Source: UBA6115 sp040776985
GTDB taxonomy: Bacteria; Bacillota; Clostridia; Christensenellales; Aristaeellaceae
NCBI GenBank assembly: GCA_040776985.1
Contig: JAXGZL010000001.1
Location: forward strand, 868,001-932,000
Direction of reading: 5' to 3'
DNA: 64,000 bases
The position numbers and the translations under genes are program-made. A model generated the notes under the pieces. That model saw only the letters and a program-made list of their open reading frames with translations. It was not told the DNA's origin and did not search any database. This document shows, piece by piece, positions 16,452 through 24,406 of the stretch (position 1 is the first letter of the stretch; every line of letters starts with the position of its first letter).

Positions 16452-17232
16452 ACATCTGTCAAAAACCTTCAACCTTGGCACCGTCAACGAGAAGCTGGCC
16501 CTGGACGATGTGAGCCTGCACCTGAAACCGGGTGACTTTGTCAGCGTCATCGGCGGCAACGGGGCGGGGAAATCCACCTTGTTGAACTGCGTGGCCGGCG
16601 TGTTCCGGCAGGATCAGGGCTCCATCCAGGTGGATGGGGTGGCCCTGGACCGGCTGCCAGAATACAAAAGGGCCAAGCACCTGGGGCGGGTCTTTCAGGA
16701 CCCGCTGATGGGCACGGCCGCAGACATGGAAATAGAGGAAAACCTGGCCCTGGCCTTCCGGCGGGGGCGCAAGCGGGGCCTTAAATGGGGGGTGACGGGG
16801 CCTGAGCGCAAGCAGTATAAGGAGCTGCTGTCCAGTCTGGGCCTGGGGCTGGAGGACCGCATGTCCCAGAAGGTGCGCCTGCTCTCCGGCGGCCAGCGCC
16901 AGGCGCTGACCCTGCTGATGGCCACCATCGGTTCGCCAAAGCTTTTGCTGCTGGACGAGCACACGGCGGCCCTTGACCCCAAGACCGCCAAAAAGGTGCT
17001 GGAGCTGTCCGACCGCTTCATCAAGGAGCAGGGCCTCACCTGCCTGATGGTGACCCACAACATGCGGGACGCCATCGCCTATGGCAACCGCCTGGTGATG
17101 ATGAGCCAGGGGCGCATCATCCTGGATGTGAACGGCGGGGAAAAGCACAAGCTGACCGTGGAACAGCTGATCCGCCTCTTCTCCAGCAAGGCGGGGGAAG
17201 AGGCGGCCAATGACAGGATGCTGTTGAGTTAA
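16438..17232 (+). CDS. ABC transporter ATP-binding protein of the aromatic amino acid importer
   Basis: 264 residues. Walker A GGNGAGKST (about residues 38-46), signature SGGQRQAL, Walker B LLLLDEHTAALD and switch His in VTHNMRDA. The Walker B carries Glu followed by His (DEHTAALD) where most have DEPT. ATG 16438 is preferred over ATG 16417 because AAAGGA ends 7 bases before it. Last gene of the T-box-controlled transport operon; its end is only 11 bases from the end of the convergent MBL gene, with no room for a strong terminator. Confidence 0.9.
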   Translation: MLNVEHLSKTFNLGTVNEKLALDDVSLHLKPGDFVSVIGGNGAGKSTLLNCVAGVFRQDQGSIQVDGVALDRLPEYKRAKHLGRVFQDPLMGTAADMEIEENLALAFRRGRKRGLKWGVTGPERKQYKELLSSLGLGLEDRMSQKVRLLSGGQRQALTLLMATIGSPKLLLLDEHTAALDPKTAKKVLELSDRFIKEQGLTCLMVTHNMRDAIAYGNRLVMMSQGRIILDVNGGEKHKLTVEQLIRLFSSKAGEEAANDRMLLS

Positions 17233-17243
17233 AAGGCGTCAGA

Positions 17244-18065
17244 TCAGGGAATGGCGATGACGCTGCCGCCATACAGGCGAAGCAGTTTGTCCTGCATCCG
17301 GGCTTTCAGCTTCAAGAAGGGTTCATCCCCGGTGCAGTGGCCGGTGTAAAAAAGCGCGCCGGTGTCCAGCAGCTGCTTGGCCAGCTGATTCAATTCGGCC
17401 TCTGACAGCAGGCTGCCGGGGCCCCGTCCCGCCAGGTGGAAGCCGCCGATCACCACATCGGGCATCCGGCCCCACAGACCCTTGAAATGGGCCAGAATAT
17501 TCAGAATCCCCATGTGGGCGCAGCCGGTCACCAGCAGGGTGGTGCCGGCTTCTTCTATCACCAGGTGCTGCTCATGGTCAAAGTCATCCGGCTTTTCCTG
17601 CCCCCCCTGAAAGGTCAGCAGGGCCGTGCCGGTCAGCGGGCCTTCCTTGTGCTCCACCCCTGAAAAAAGGGCGATGCCGGGGGCCAGGGTCTCCTGCTCC
17701 CGGGTGAAGACCAGGCGGTCCATGGGCAGGGTGTCCGGGTTCAGGCCGATGTCCTCCTTCTGCCACTCATGGAGGGCCAGGTGAGGATCCAGGGCGCCTT
17801 TGCGCAGGTAGAGGGAGGCCTTTTTATTGTTCTCAAAAAAGGCTTCCAGGCCGCCCGCGTGGTCATAATGCCCGTGGGACAGGATGGCCATGTCCGCCCG
17901 GGCCAGGTTGACCCCCAGGGCTCTGGCGTTGTCGGCAAACAGGGAGCTGGCGCCGCTGTCAAACAGCAGGGTGTGCCCTGCAGCCTCCAGCCACAGGGAG
18001 AGGCCGTGTTCCGCCCCCAGCTGGGGCAGGTCGCAGGTGTTTTCCATCAGGACCGTGATGCGCAT
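17244..18065 (-). CDS. MBL-fold metallohydrolase
   Basis: 273 residues. The metallo-beta-lactamase metal motif HGHYDHAGG is near residue 57, followed by a GCAHMGILN histidine and a C-terminal GHCTGDEP segment. This arrangement fits the subgroup often labelled 7,8-dihydropterin-6-methyl-4-(beta-D-ribofuranosyl)aminobenzene-5'-phosphate synthase, whose true substrate in bacteria is mostly unknown. ATG at 18065 has AAGGAG 9-10 bases before it. Third gene of an operon with DUF5320 and DUF134, a grouping often seen with iron-sulfur or MoFe-cofactor genes; none of those are here. Confidence 0.8.
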   Translation of the reverse strand: MRITVLMENTCDLPQLGAEHGLSLWLEAAGHTLLFDSGASSLFADNARALGVNLARADMAILSHGHYDHAGGLEAFFENNKKASLYLRKGALDPHLALHEWQKEDIGLNPDTLPMDRLVFTREQETLAPGIALFSGVEHKEGPLTGTALLTFQGGQEKPDDFDHEQHLVIEEAGTTLLVTGCAHMGILNILAHFKGLWGRMPDVVIGGFHLAGRGPGSLLSEAELNQLAKQLLDTGALFYTGHCTGDEPFLKLKARMQDKLLRLYGGSVIAIP

Positions 18066-18093
18066 GGTCAAAAATCTCCTTAATATGCGGGGC

Positions 18094-18459
18094 TTATCCT
18101 TGGCCCCGCCGTCTAAAGCCTCTCTGCCGGCCACCGCAGTGGCTGCCGCAGGGCTCGTTCATATCCTCACACAGGCGGTATTCGCCTCCTTGGATCAATA
18201 TGATTTTACCCTCGACCAGGGCCTCTGCCACCTTTTTTCGCGCATTTTGATAAATTCCCTGCACGGTGGTGCGGGCCACCTCCATCTGCCGGGCGCAGCC
18301 CTCCTGATTGAGCCCCTCATAATCAATCAGCCGCAGGGCCTCGTACTCGTCCAGGCTGAGCACCACAGCGCCCTCCTGCGCAGGGCCTGCGCCCAGGGGG
18401 CCAAAGCGCTGGTGCCCGGGCAGGCCGCAGACCCGGCGGCGTTTCATCGGTCTTGACAT
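18094..18459 (-). CDS. DUF134 predicted DNA-binding protein
   Basis: 121 residues. The middle carries a sigma-70-region-4-like helix-turn-helix (LSLDEYEALRLIDYEGLNQ then ARTTVQGIYQNARKKVAEAL), and the ends are basic and Cys-rich (C-G-L-P-G-H, later CGSHCGG). DUF134 proteins are thought to be transcription regulators. ATG at 18459 is preceded by AGGAGG 5 bases away. It sits between DUF5320 and the MBL gene, and the operon promoter is flanked by two matching palindromes, so autoregulation is likely but unproven. Confidence 0.8.
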   Translation of the reverse strand: MSRPMKRRRVCGLPGHQRFGPLGAGPAQEGAVVLSLDEYEALRLIDYEGLNQEGCARQMEVARTTVQGIYQNARKKVAEALVEGKIILIQGGEYRLCEDMNEPCGSHCGGRQRGFRRRGQG

Positions 18460-18506
18460 AAAGCCTCCTAAAGTGTGGTGCCGGGGCGTCCCCCGGCACC
18501 AAAAAG

Positions 18507-18719
18507 TTATTCCGCTGACAGTTCCTGGTTGATCTGGGCCAGGCGGGCTTCCAGATGCTCCCTGTGGTTTTCCAGCCATTCCCTGCGGCTGCAGGACGCG
18601 TCCCTGGGCTTAAGGCGCAGGCAGCTGCCGTCCCGCAGCCGCATCCGCTGTCCCCTGCCCTGTCCCCGTCCTCTTCCGGCGCCCCATGAACGGGCGCACA
18701 TGCCATATCGATTTTGCAT
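18507..18719 (-). CDS. DUF5320-like small protein
   Basis: 70 residues. A Gly/Arg-rich low-complexity N-terminal half (GAGRGRGQGRGQ) is followed by a helical acidic C terminus (REWLENHREHLEARLAQINQEL). This is the usual make-up of DUF5320 proteins, which travel with DUF134 regulators and NifB/NifX-type cofactor proteins. AAGGAGGT lies 7-8 bases before the ATG. First gene of the operon. Function unknown. Confidence 0.65.
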   Translation of the reverse strand: MQNRYGMCARSWGAGRGRGQGRGQRMRLRDGSCLRLKPRDASCSRREWLENHREHLEARLAQINQELSAE

Positions 18720-18743
18720 TGTGTGACCTCCTTTTCAGATTCC

Positions 18744-18793
18744 GACATATGTCAATTACACCTCCATCATAGCAGGTTTCTGACAAATGTCAA
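18744..18793 (-). promoter_or_regulatory. promoter with two matching palindromic operators
   Basis: Minus strand TTGACA (18788-18793), 16-base spacer, extended -10 TGC-TATGAT (18766-18771). A palindrome TGACA-N2-TGTCA (18781-18792) overlaps the -35, and a second, GACATATGTC (18744-18753), lies just downstream of the expected start. Both share the TGACA/TGTC core, as expected for a repressor that bridges the promoter. Confidence 0.72.
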
Positions 18794-18813
18794 GAACTTG
18801 AAGGATGCGCGTT

Positions 18814-19929
18814 TTACAGGTTGATCTTCCGGTTGCGGGCGGTGATGGGCCAGGCGTCCACAATCCGGTGGTCCTTTGCCACCAGGGCCGCTTCATACAG
18901 GGCGCAGGTGGGGCAGATGTGGGTGGGGATCACATACAGCGCCTGTCCGATGGCGGGCAGCGGGGTGTTTTCGTCCACCGCAAGCCGCCACACCCAGTGT
19001 TCCTCGCTTTGCAGCACGGGCTCCGCCTGGGGCAGGCCCAGGATGATGCCCCGCTGGCCCCTGGGATCCGAGGCAATGGCCTTGCTGCCCAAATCCAGGG
19101 TGAAGAGGTTCTCCGCCGGGTGGCTGATGACCCGGGTGAACAGGGCTGCGGCCGGGGTGAAGGGCAGGTCCGGGTGGCGGCTGTCATAGCCGTGATCCAT
19201 CAAAAAGGCGGTGCCGGGGGAGAGGAAGCCCTCCCCGTGCAGGGCATGGCAGGGAAAGGAGGGGGTGCCCGCCAGCACCAGCAGCTCGCAGGGGAGGCCC
19301 TGGTCCCTGATTTGGCTGATGGCGCTGTCCAGCTCCATCTGGCTGTGGCGCACCTGCTCGCAGCGCCGGGCAAAGTCCTCCTGATGGTGGTGCCCGTCAT
19401 AGGCGTGCAGCCCGCAGACCATGAGCCCCGGCATCCGGGCGCAGGCGGCATACAGCGCAGGGGCATCCGCCGGGGAGACCCCGGTGCGGTCCATGCCCAC
19501 GTTGATGTCAAGCAGGACGCTGACCTGCTGCCCTTGCCTTTGCGCCGCCTCTGACAGGGCCAGAAGGCTGCCCCCGTCATCCCCGATGGCATAAAAATGG
19601 CTTTCCGGATAGGCCGTCCTCAGCGCCAGGAACAGGGGAATGTTGGGCCCCACCAGAGGATAGGCCAGCAGGATGTGGGGGGCTTTGCAGTCCGCCAGCA
19701 TCTGGGCCTCCGCCAGGGTGGCGCATTTGAAGCGGCTGATGCCCTTTGCCATCATCAGCCGGGTCACATCGGCGGATTTATGGGTTTTGATGTGGGGCCA
19801 CAGGCGCTGGGCGCCGCCCGCCATGCTGATGGCAGCGGCGATGTTCTCCTCCAGCAGCTCCTGATAGAAAATCAGGGAGGGGCTTGGGATAAGGTCAGCG
19901 CCTTGAAGCTGAAAATCAGTGGGGCTCAT
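18814..19929 (-). CDS. D-threonine aldolase/D-serine dehydratase-like PLP enzyme (DSD1 family)
   Basis: 371 residues, fold III PLP enzyme. The Schiff-base Lys is probably K48 in WPHIKTHKSADV, a segment highly typical of the D-threonine aldolase and eukaryotic-type D-serine dehydratase family. The C-terminal metal site His/Cys pair is present in PTHICPTC. Likely cleaves or deaminates a D-beta-hydroxy amino acid. It overlaps the rluA-family gene by 14 bases. The exact substrate cannot be assigned; a D-amino acid theme also occurs in the ornithine operon at the window start. Confidence 0.8.
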   Translation of the reverse strand: MSPTDFQLQGADLIPSPSLIFYQELLEENIAAAISMAGGAQRLWPHIKTHKSADVTRLMMAKGISRFKCATLAEAQMLADCKAPHILLAYPLVGPNIPLFLALRTAYPESHFYAIGDDGGSLLALSEAAQRQGQQVSVLLDINVGMDRTGVSPADAPALYAACARMPGLMVCGLHAYDGHHHQEDFARRCEQVRHSQMELDSAISQIRDQGLPCELLVLAGTPSFPCHALHGEGFLSPGTAFLMDHGYDSRHPDLPFTPAAALFTRVISHPAENLFTLDLGSKAIASDPRGQRGIILGLPQAEPVLQSEEHWVWRLAVDENTPLPAIGQALYVIPTHICPTCALYEAALVAKDHRIVDAWPITARNRKINL

Positions 19930-20854
19930 TGCTTTGCTCCTCCATCAATCTGGCCTTGAGCGCCAGCAGCGTCCTTTCATCCGGCGCCTTGAAGGCGGCC
20001 TCCGGCGGGGCGTTGAAGGCCATGGGCTGGCCGGTCACCGGATGGGAAAAGGCCAGGGACCAGGCGTGCAGCATCAGCCGGGGGGCATGGGGCAGGCCCT
20101 TGTGCCCATAGAGGGGGTCCCCCAGCACCGGGCGGTGGGCGGCGGCGAAATGCACCCGGATCTGGTGGGTGCGCCCGGTGATCAGGCGGATAAGCACCAG
20201 GGCGCTTTTCTCATCCTGCCGGACCAGATGCCACAGGGTGAGGGCCTCCCTTCCCCCTGGCAGCACCGCCATTTTCTTCCGGTCCTTCTGGCTTCTGCCG
20301 ATGGGGCCGTCCATCCGGCCATGCGCTTCCCGCATCTGCCCTGCCACCACCGCCAGGTAGTGCTTTTCTATTTCTCTTTTTGCAAGCATCCGGGAAAGAA
20401 CCAAATGGGCCTGGTCGTTCTTGGCCACCAGCAAAAGCCCGCTGGTGTCCTTGTCCAGCCGGTGCACAATGCCCGGCCGCTTTTCCCCGCCGATGCCGGA
20501 CAGGCTGTCCAGGTGAAAGAGCAGGGCGTTGACCAGGGTGCCAGAGGGGTTGCCTGCTGCCGGGTGCACCACCAGGCCAGCGGGCTTGTTCACCACGGCA
20601 AGCGCCTCATCCTCATAGAGGATGTGTAGGGGGATGTTCTCCGGCTGGTTATCCGTTTCCCTGGCCTCAGGCAGGTGGAGCAGCACGGGGACGCCCGCCT
20701 CCGGTCGGAAGGCGGGCTGGGTGACCGCCCTGCCGCCCACCTGCACCTGCCCCTCCCGGATGAGCCTGGCCGCCTGGGACCGGGACAGTTCACCTGATGC
20801 CAGCAGCACGTCCAGCCGGCTGTTTCCGTCGCCTGTCAGCCTGATCTCTTTCAT
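19916..20854 (-). CDS. RluA-family rRNA pseudouridine synthase (RluD-like)
   Basis: 312 residues. An N-terminal S4 RNA-binding domain (about 13-60, SRSQAARLIREGQVQVGG) precedes the pseudouridine synthase domain with the catalytic motif HRLDKDTSGLLLVAKN (Asp near residue 139). Also visible are KPAGLVVHPA and RTHQIRVHFA. Modifies uridines in 23S rRNA; RluD-like by order and length. Its start overlaps the lspA stop by ATGA, the usual lspA-rluD arrangement in Firmicutes. Confidence 0.93.
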   Translation of the reverse strand: MKEIRLTGDGNSRLDVLLASGELSRSQAARLIREGQVQVGGRAVTQPAFRPEAGVPVLLHLPEARETDNQPENIPLHILYEDEALAVVNKPAGLVVHPAAGNPSGTLVNALLFHLDSLSGIGGEKRPGIVHRLDKDTSGLLLVAKNDQAHLVLSRMLAKREIEKHYLAVVAGQMREAHGRMDGPIGRSQKDRKKMAVLPGGREALTLWHLVRQDEKSALVLIRLITGRTHQIRVHFAAAHRPVLGDPLYGHKGLPHAPRLMLHAWSLAFSHPVTGQPMAFNAPPEAAFKAPDERTLLALKARLMEEQSNEPH

Positions 20855-21294
20855 ACAGCCCTCTCCCCGGGGGTTTTGATGGCCTCCAGCACCAGCAGCC
20901 CCGCCCCCAACAGGATGGCCACATCCGCCAGGTTGAACACGGGGAAGTCCATGAACAGCAGTTTCAGATAGTCCACCACCGCGCCATAGATCAGACGGTC
21001 CAGAAGATTGCCCAAGGCCCCGCCCAGCATCAGCCCCGCCCCCAGGGCGCCAAGGCCCCCAAGGCGCATGCGGCGCAGGAAAAGGCCGGCCAGGAGGATC
21101 AGGGCCAGGGTGACCAGGGCCACCATCTCTGGATGTCCTGCCAGCAGGCCGAAGGAGACGCCGGTGTTCCTGATGCCCAGCAGCTTGACCACCCCCGGGA
21201 TCAGCGGCTGGTCCGCGTTTTTAAGAAGCGTTTTAAGCCCCTGATCCATAGACACCGTGATCAGCGCCGCCAGCCCGGTTTTTCGTACGCCCAT
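20851..21294 (-). CDS. lspA: lipoprotein signal peptidase
   Basis: 147 residues, four membrane segments. Cleaves the signal peptide of prolipoproteins after lipid attachment. The two catalytic aspartates are seen in GNLLDRLIYGAVVDYL (D108) and VFNLADVAI (D124), and IRNTGVSFGLL matches the family's conserved substrate loop. SD AGGAGGGG precedes the ATG. Translationally coupled to the downstream pseudouridine synthase. Confidence 0.95.
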   Translation of the reverse strand: MGVRKTGLAALITVSMDQGLKTLLKNADQPLIPGVVKLLGIRNTGVSFGLLAGHPEMVALVTLALILLAGLFLRRMRLGGLGALGAGLMLGGALGNLLDRLIYGAVVDYLKLLFMDFPVFNLADVAILLGAGLLVLEAIKTPGERAV

Positions 21295-21337
21295 GCTCCC
21301 CTCCTGTTTCTGTCCCCTTGATTATAGGCAAATTGGG

Positions 21338-21343
21338 TATAAT
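21338..21343 (+). promoter_or_regulatory. -10 box for the MsrA-rhodanese gene
   Basis: A consensus TATAAT 29 bases before the ATG. The nearest TTGATT (21318-21323) would leave a spacer of only 14, so the -35 is uncertain. Confidence 0.4.
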
Positions 21344-21372
21344 AAGAAAGACTTTTTGAAGGAGGAATGACG

Positions 21373-22293
21373 ATGCGCCAGCTATCGGCCTTACTGATTC
21401 TGGTTCTGATGCTGTCCCTGGCGGCGATGCCGGCGATGTCTGAGGAAGTGGAAATGAAAACCATTTACTTTGCGGGCGGCTGCTTTTGGGGCGTGGAACA
21501 CATGATGGAACTGGTGCCGGGGGTGGTGGACGCGGTGAGCGGCTACGCCAACGGCACTGTGGACAACCCCACATACCGCCAGGTGGTGGGCGGGGACACC
21601 GGGCACCGGGAGACGGTGAAGGTGACCTATGACCCCAACCTGGTGACCTTGACGGAGCTGACCGAGCTGTTCTTTTCCGCCATCGACCCGACGGTGAAAA
21701 ACCGCCAGGGCAACGACGTCGGCAGCCAGTACCAGACGGGCATATACTACAGTTGGCCGGAGGACGGCGAGTTGATCAAATCCCTGGCAGAGACGGAAAA
21801 GCAGAAGCACAGCGCCTTTGAGGTGGAAATTGCCCCCATTGACAGCTTCTGGGAGGCGGAGGACTACCACCAGGATTATCTGGTGAACAACCCCGGCGGC
21901 TACTGCCACCTGGGGCCAAAGGACTTTGAGCGCGCCCGGGAGACCGGCAAAAAGCCGGCGCCCCGGACGGCGGAATACCGCCGCATCAGCCCTGCGGACG
22001 CCAAGAAAGCCATGGACGCCGGCACCCAGATCATCCTGGTGGATGTGCGGGAGCCCTATGAGTTTGAGGCCGGGCACATCAAGGGCGCCATCAACCTGCC
22101 CCTGGGGGACCTGTCCGAACTGGCCAAAACCCATATGCCGGACAAGGACGCCCTGATCTATCTCTACTGCCGCTCCGGCAACCGCAGCGCCTATGGCGCC
22201 ATGCAGCTGGTGGAGGAAGGCTACACCAACCTCTACGACCTGGGCGGGATTATCAGCTGGCCCTACGCCGACACCATTGTCCAAGGGAAATGA
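21373..22293 (+). CDS. msrA: exported methionine sulfoxide reductase A fused to a rhodanese domain
   Basis: 306 residues. Signal peptide (about 1-22: Leu-rich core, AMPAMS), MsrA domain (about 28-195) with catalytic C37 in GGCFWGVE and the GGYCHL cysteine C178, then a rhodanese domain (about 203-300) with active-site C266 in YCRSGNRS and the typical DVREPYEFEAGHIKGA entry. MsrA repairs oxidised methionine; the rhodanese may pass a sulfane sulfur or serve as a thiol relay to recycle MsrA outside the membrane (inference). ATG 21373 is chosen because GGAGG (21361-21365) is 7 bases away; ATG 21367 is only 1 base away. Confidence 0.9.
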   Translation: MRQLSALLILVLMLSLAAMPAMSEEVEMKTIYFAGGCFWGVEHMMELVPGVVDAVSGYANGTVDNPTYRQVVGGDTGHRETVKVTYDPNLVTLTELTELFFSAIDPTVKNRQGNDVGSQYQTGIYYSWPEDGELIKSLAETEKQKHSAFEVEIAPIDSFWEAEDYHQDYLVNNPGGYCHLGPKDFERARETGKKPAPRTAEYRRISPADAKKAMDAGTQIILVDVREPYEFEAGHIKGAINLPLGDLSELAKTHMPDKDALIYLYCRSGNRSAYGAMQLVEEGYTNLYDLGGIISWPYADTIVQGK

Positions 22294-22312
22294 CCGAATA
22301 AGTCACACCATG

Positions 22313-22353
22313 GGAAAAACGCTTGCCTCCTTGACGGTGGTAAGCGTTTTTCC
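22313..22353. terminator. bidirectional terminator
   Basis: 15-bp stem with one G-U pair (22313-22327 with 22339-22353) and 11-base loop. The arms contain runs of A and T, so it works for both the msrA fusion and the convergent phosphatase gene. Confidence 0.85.
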
Positions 22354-22356
22354 TTC

Positions 22357-22950
22357 TTATATTGGCGCCATGCGGTTGGCAAAGAGGATTCTGCGCTTCC
22401 CCTCCCTGATCTGCCAGGCATGAAAGCCGCAGTCCCCGGTGAGCACCCAGAGATCGCTTTTAAGGGGCAGGCTCAGGAAAGCGTGGTAGAGCTGATTGAT
22501 CATGCCGCCATGGCTGACCAGGGCGATCACGGCGTTTTCCTCATTTTCTGAAATGATTCTGGACAGGGCATGCTCCGCCCTGAAGCGGAAGTCCAGCATG
22601 GATTCCTGCTGGTACAGGGCCGCATGCGGCGGCAAATCCGGCACCTGAGGGTAGCGCCGGGCGGCATCCTCCCGGTTTAGCCCTGCAATCAGGCCATTGT
22701 TAAACTCCATCAGCAGTTCGTCCGTTTCGACTGCAATGCCTGAAGCGGCGCTTAGATGCTGAGCCGTTTGAGCGGCCCGCTTCAGCGGGCTGGCGTAAAT
22801 CCGGTCAAGCGTATAGGTTTTGCTCACATACTCCGCCATATGGGCCGCCTGCTGATGGCCCAGGTCTGTCAGCGGGAAATCAGCCCGGCCCTCGTGGACA
22901 TCCAAAAGGTCTGCCTCGGACTGGCCGTGGCGGATGATGAGTAAAATCAT
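22357..22950 (-). CDS. histidine phosphatase family protein
   Basis: 197 residues. The phosphoglycerate-mutase-type motif RHGQSEAD is at the N terminus, with a second His in ALVSHGGMINQLYH and arginines in YASPLKRAAQTA. Such enzymes dephosphorylate small metabolites (for example alpha-ribazole phosphate) or act as broad phosphatases; the substrate is not evident. ATG 22950 is preferred over GTG 22962 because the GGAG sequence would overlap the GTG. It stands 45 bases after the start of the gene block below, on the same strand. Confidence 0.82.
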   Translation of the reverse strand: MILLIIRHGQSEADLLDVHEGRADFPLTDLGHQQAAHMAEYVSKTYTLDRIYASPLKRAAQTAQHLSAASGIAVETDELLMEFNNGLIAGLNREDAARRYPQVPDLPPHAALYQQESMLDFRFRAEHALSRIISENEENAVIALVSHGGMINQLYHAFLSLPLKSDLWVLTGDCGFHAWQIREGKRRILFANRMAPI

Positions 22951-22995
22951 GTTTCTATGCACTCCGTGGAAAAGACTGCCCGCTATTTTCCCGTC

Positions 22996-24405
22996 CTATT
23001 TCACCGTTTCCCCGTTCTTTTCCCGGATCATCCGGTCAATGGCCTTGGCGGCGTCCTTGCCTGCCCCCATGGCCAGGATGACGGTGGCGCTTCCGGTGAC
23101 CACATCGCCCCCGGCGTACACCTTTTCCCTGGAGGTCAGGCCCTCCGGGCCGTTCACCACGATACCGCCCCACTTGTCCGTTTCAAGGCCCGGGGTGGTC
23201 ATCCGGATCAGGGGGTTTGAGGAGGTGCCAAGGGCCATGATCACCACATCGGCGGTCAGCTCATACTCGCTGCCGGCCTGCTCGATGGGGCGCCTTCTGC
23301 CGGAGGCGTCCGGCTCGCCCAGGGTCATTTTGATGCATTCCATGCCCCGGACCCAGCCCCGCTCGTCCCCCAGGATCTGGACAGGGTTGGTGAGCAGGTG
23401 GAACTGGATGCCTTCCTCCTGGGCGTGGTGCACCTCTTCCTGGCGGGCGGGCAATTCCTTCATGCCCCGGCGGTAGACGATGGACACGTCCCCGGCCCCC
23501 AGGCGCTTGGCGCATCTGGCGGCGTCCATGGCCACGTTGCCGCCGCCCACCACCGCCACATGCCGCCCCCGCATGATGGGGGTGAGGCTGTTTTCCTCAT
23601 AGGCCTTCATCAGGTTGATGCGGGTCAGATACTCGTTGGCGGAATAGACCCCCTTGAGGGACTCCCCGGGGATGCCCATAAAGCGGGGGAGACCAGCGCC
23701 TGAGGCGATGAACACCGCCTCAAAGCCCATCTCCAACAGCTCATCAATGGTGAGGGTTTTGCCGATGACGGTGTTCATCATCACCTCCACCCCCAGGCGC
23801 TTCAGGGCATTCACCTCTGCCATTACAATGTCCTTGGGCAGGCGGAACTCCGGGATGCCGTAGCTGAGCACGCCCCCTGGCAGGTGCAGGGCCTCAAACA
23901 CGGTAACCTGATAGCCCATCCGGGCCAGCTCGCCAGCGGCGGTCAGCCCGCCGGGGCCAGCCCCTACCACAGCCACCCTGTGCCCGTTTTTCTCCGGAAT
24001 GGGGGGCGCCTTGCAGGTGTTCTCCCGGAACCAGTCCGCCGCGAAGCGCTCCAGGCGGCCGATGGCCACCGGCTCCCCTTTGAGGCCCCGGACGCAGAGC
24101 TCCTCGCACTGGGTTTCCTGGGGGCAGACCCGGCCGCAGACGGCGGGCAGGGCGCTGGCTTCGTTGAGGATATGGAAGGCCGCCTGAAAATCCCCCTCCG
24201 CGATTTTTTCGATGAAGGCGGGGATGTCAATGGCCACCGGGCAGCCGGCGATGCAGGGCTTGTGCTTGCAGGACAGGCAGCGCCTGGCCTCCTCCATCGC
24301 CATCTCGGCCGTATAGCCCAGGGCCACCTCAGAAAAGTTCTGGTTCCTGACATGCGGGTCCTGGGTGGGCATGGGCATCTTGCTTTTGGACATGTTGCGC
24401 GCCAT
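22996..24405 (-). CDS. nfnB: NfnB/GltA-type FAD-NAD(P) oxidoreductase large subunit
   Basis: 469 residues. The N-terminal 4Fe-4S region has the CLSCKHKPCIAGCPV and CGRVCPQETQCEELC clusters, followed by two Rossmann dinucleotide folds (VVGAGPGGLTAAGEL and VVGGGNVAMDAARCA). This is the architecture of homotetrameric glutamate synthase small-subunit-like GltA and of NfnB. The adjacent NfnA-type gene, one base away, makes NADH-dependent reduced ferredoxin:NADP+ oxidoreductase (electron bifurcation) the best reading. SD GGGGGAG precedes the ATG. A true glutamate synthase would need GltB, which is not seen. Confidence 0.85.
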   Translation of the reverse strand: MARNMSKSKMPMPTQDPHVRNQNFSEVALGYTAEMAMEEARRCLSCKHKPCIAGCPVAIDIPAFIEKIAEGDFQAAFHILNEASALPAVCGRVCPQETQCEELCVRGLKGEPVAIGRLERFAADWFRENTCKAPPIPEKNGHRVAVVGAGPGGLTAAGELARMGYQVTVFEALHLPGGVLSYGIPEFRLPKDIVMAEVNALKRLGVEVMMNTVIGKTLTIDELLEMGFEAVFIASGAGLPRFMGIPGESLKGVYSANEYLTRINLMKAYEENSLTPIMRGRHVAVVGGGNVAMDAARCAKRLGAGDVSIVYRRGMKELPARQEEVHHAQEEGIQFHLLTNPVQILGDERGWVRGMECIKMTLGEPDASGRRRPIEQAGSEYELTADVVIMALGTSSNPLIRMTTPGLETDKWGGIVVNGPEGLTSREKVYAGGDVVTGSATVILAMGAGKDAAKAIDRMIREKNGETVK

Positions 24406-24406
24406 C

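Noticed and set aside
22996..24405. Glutamate synthase small subunit
   Set aside because: No large GltB subunit nearby, and the adjacent NfnA-type gene makes an NfnAB transhydrogenase more likely. Sequence alone does not fully exclude it.
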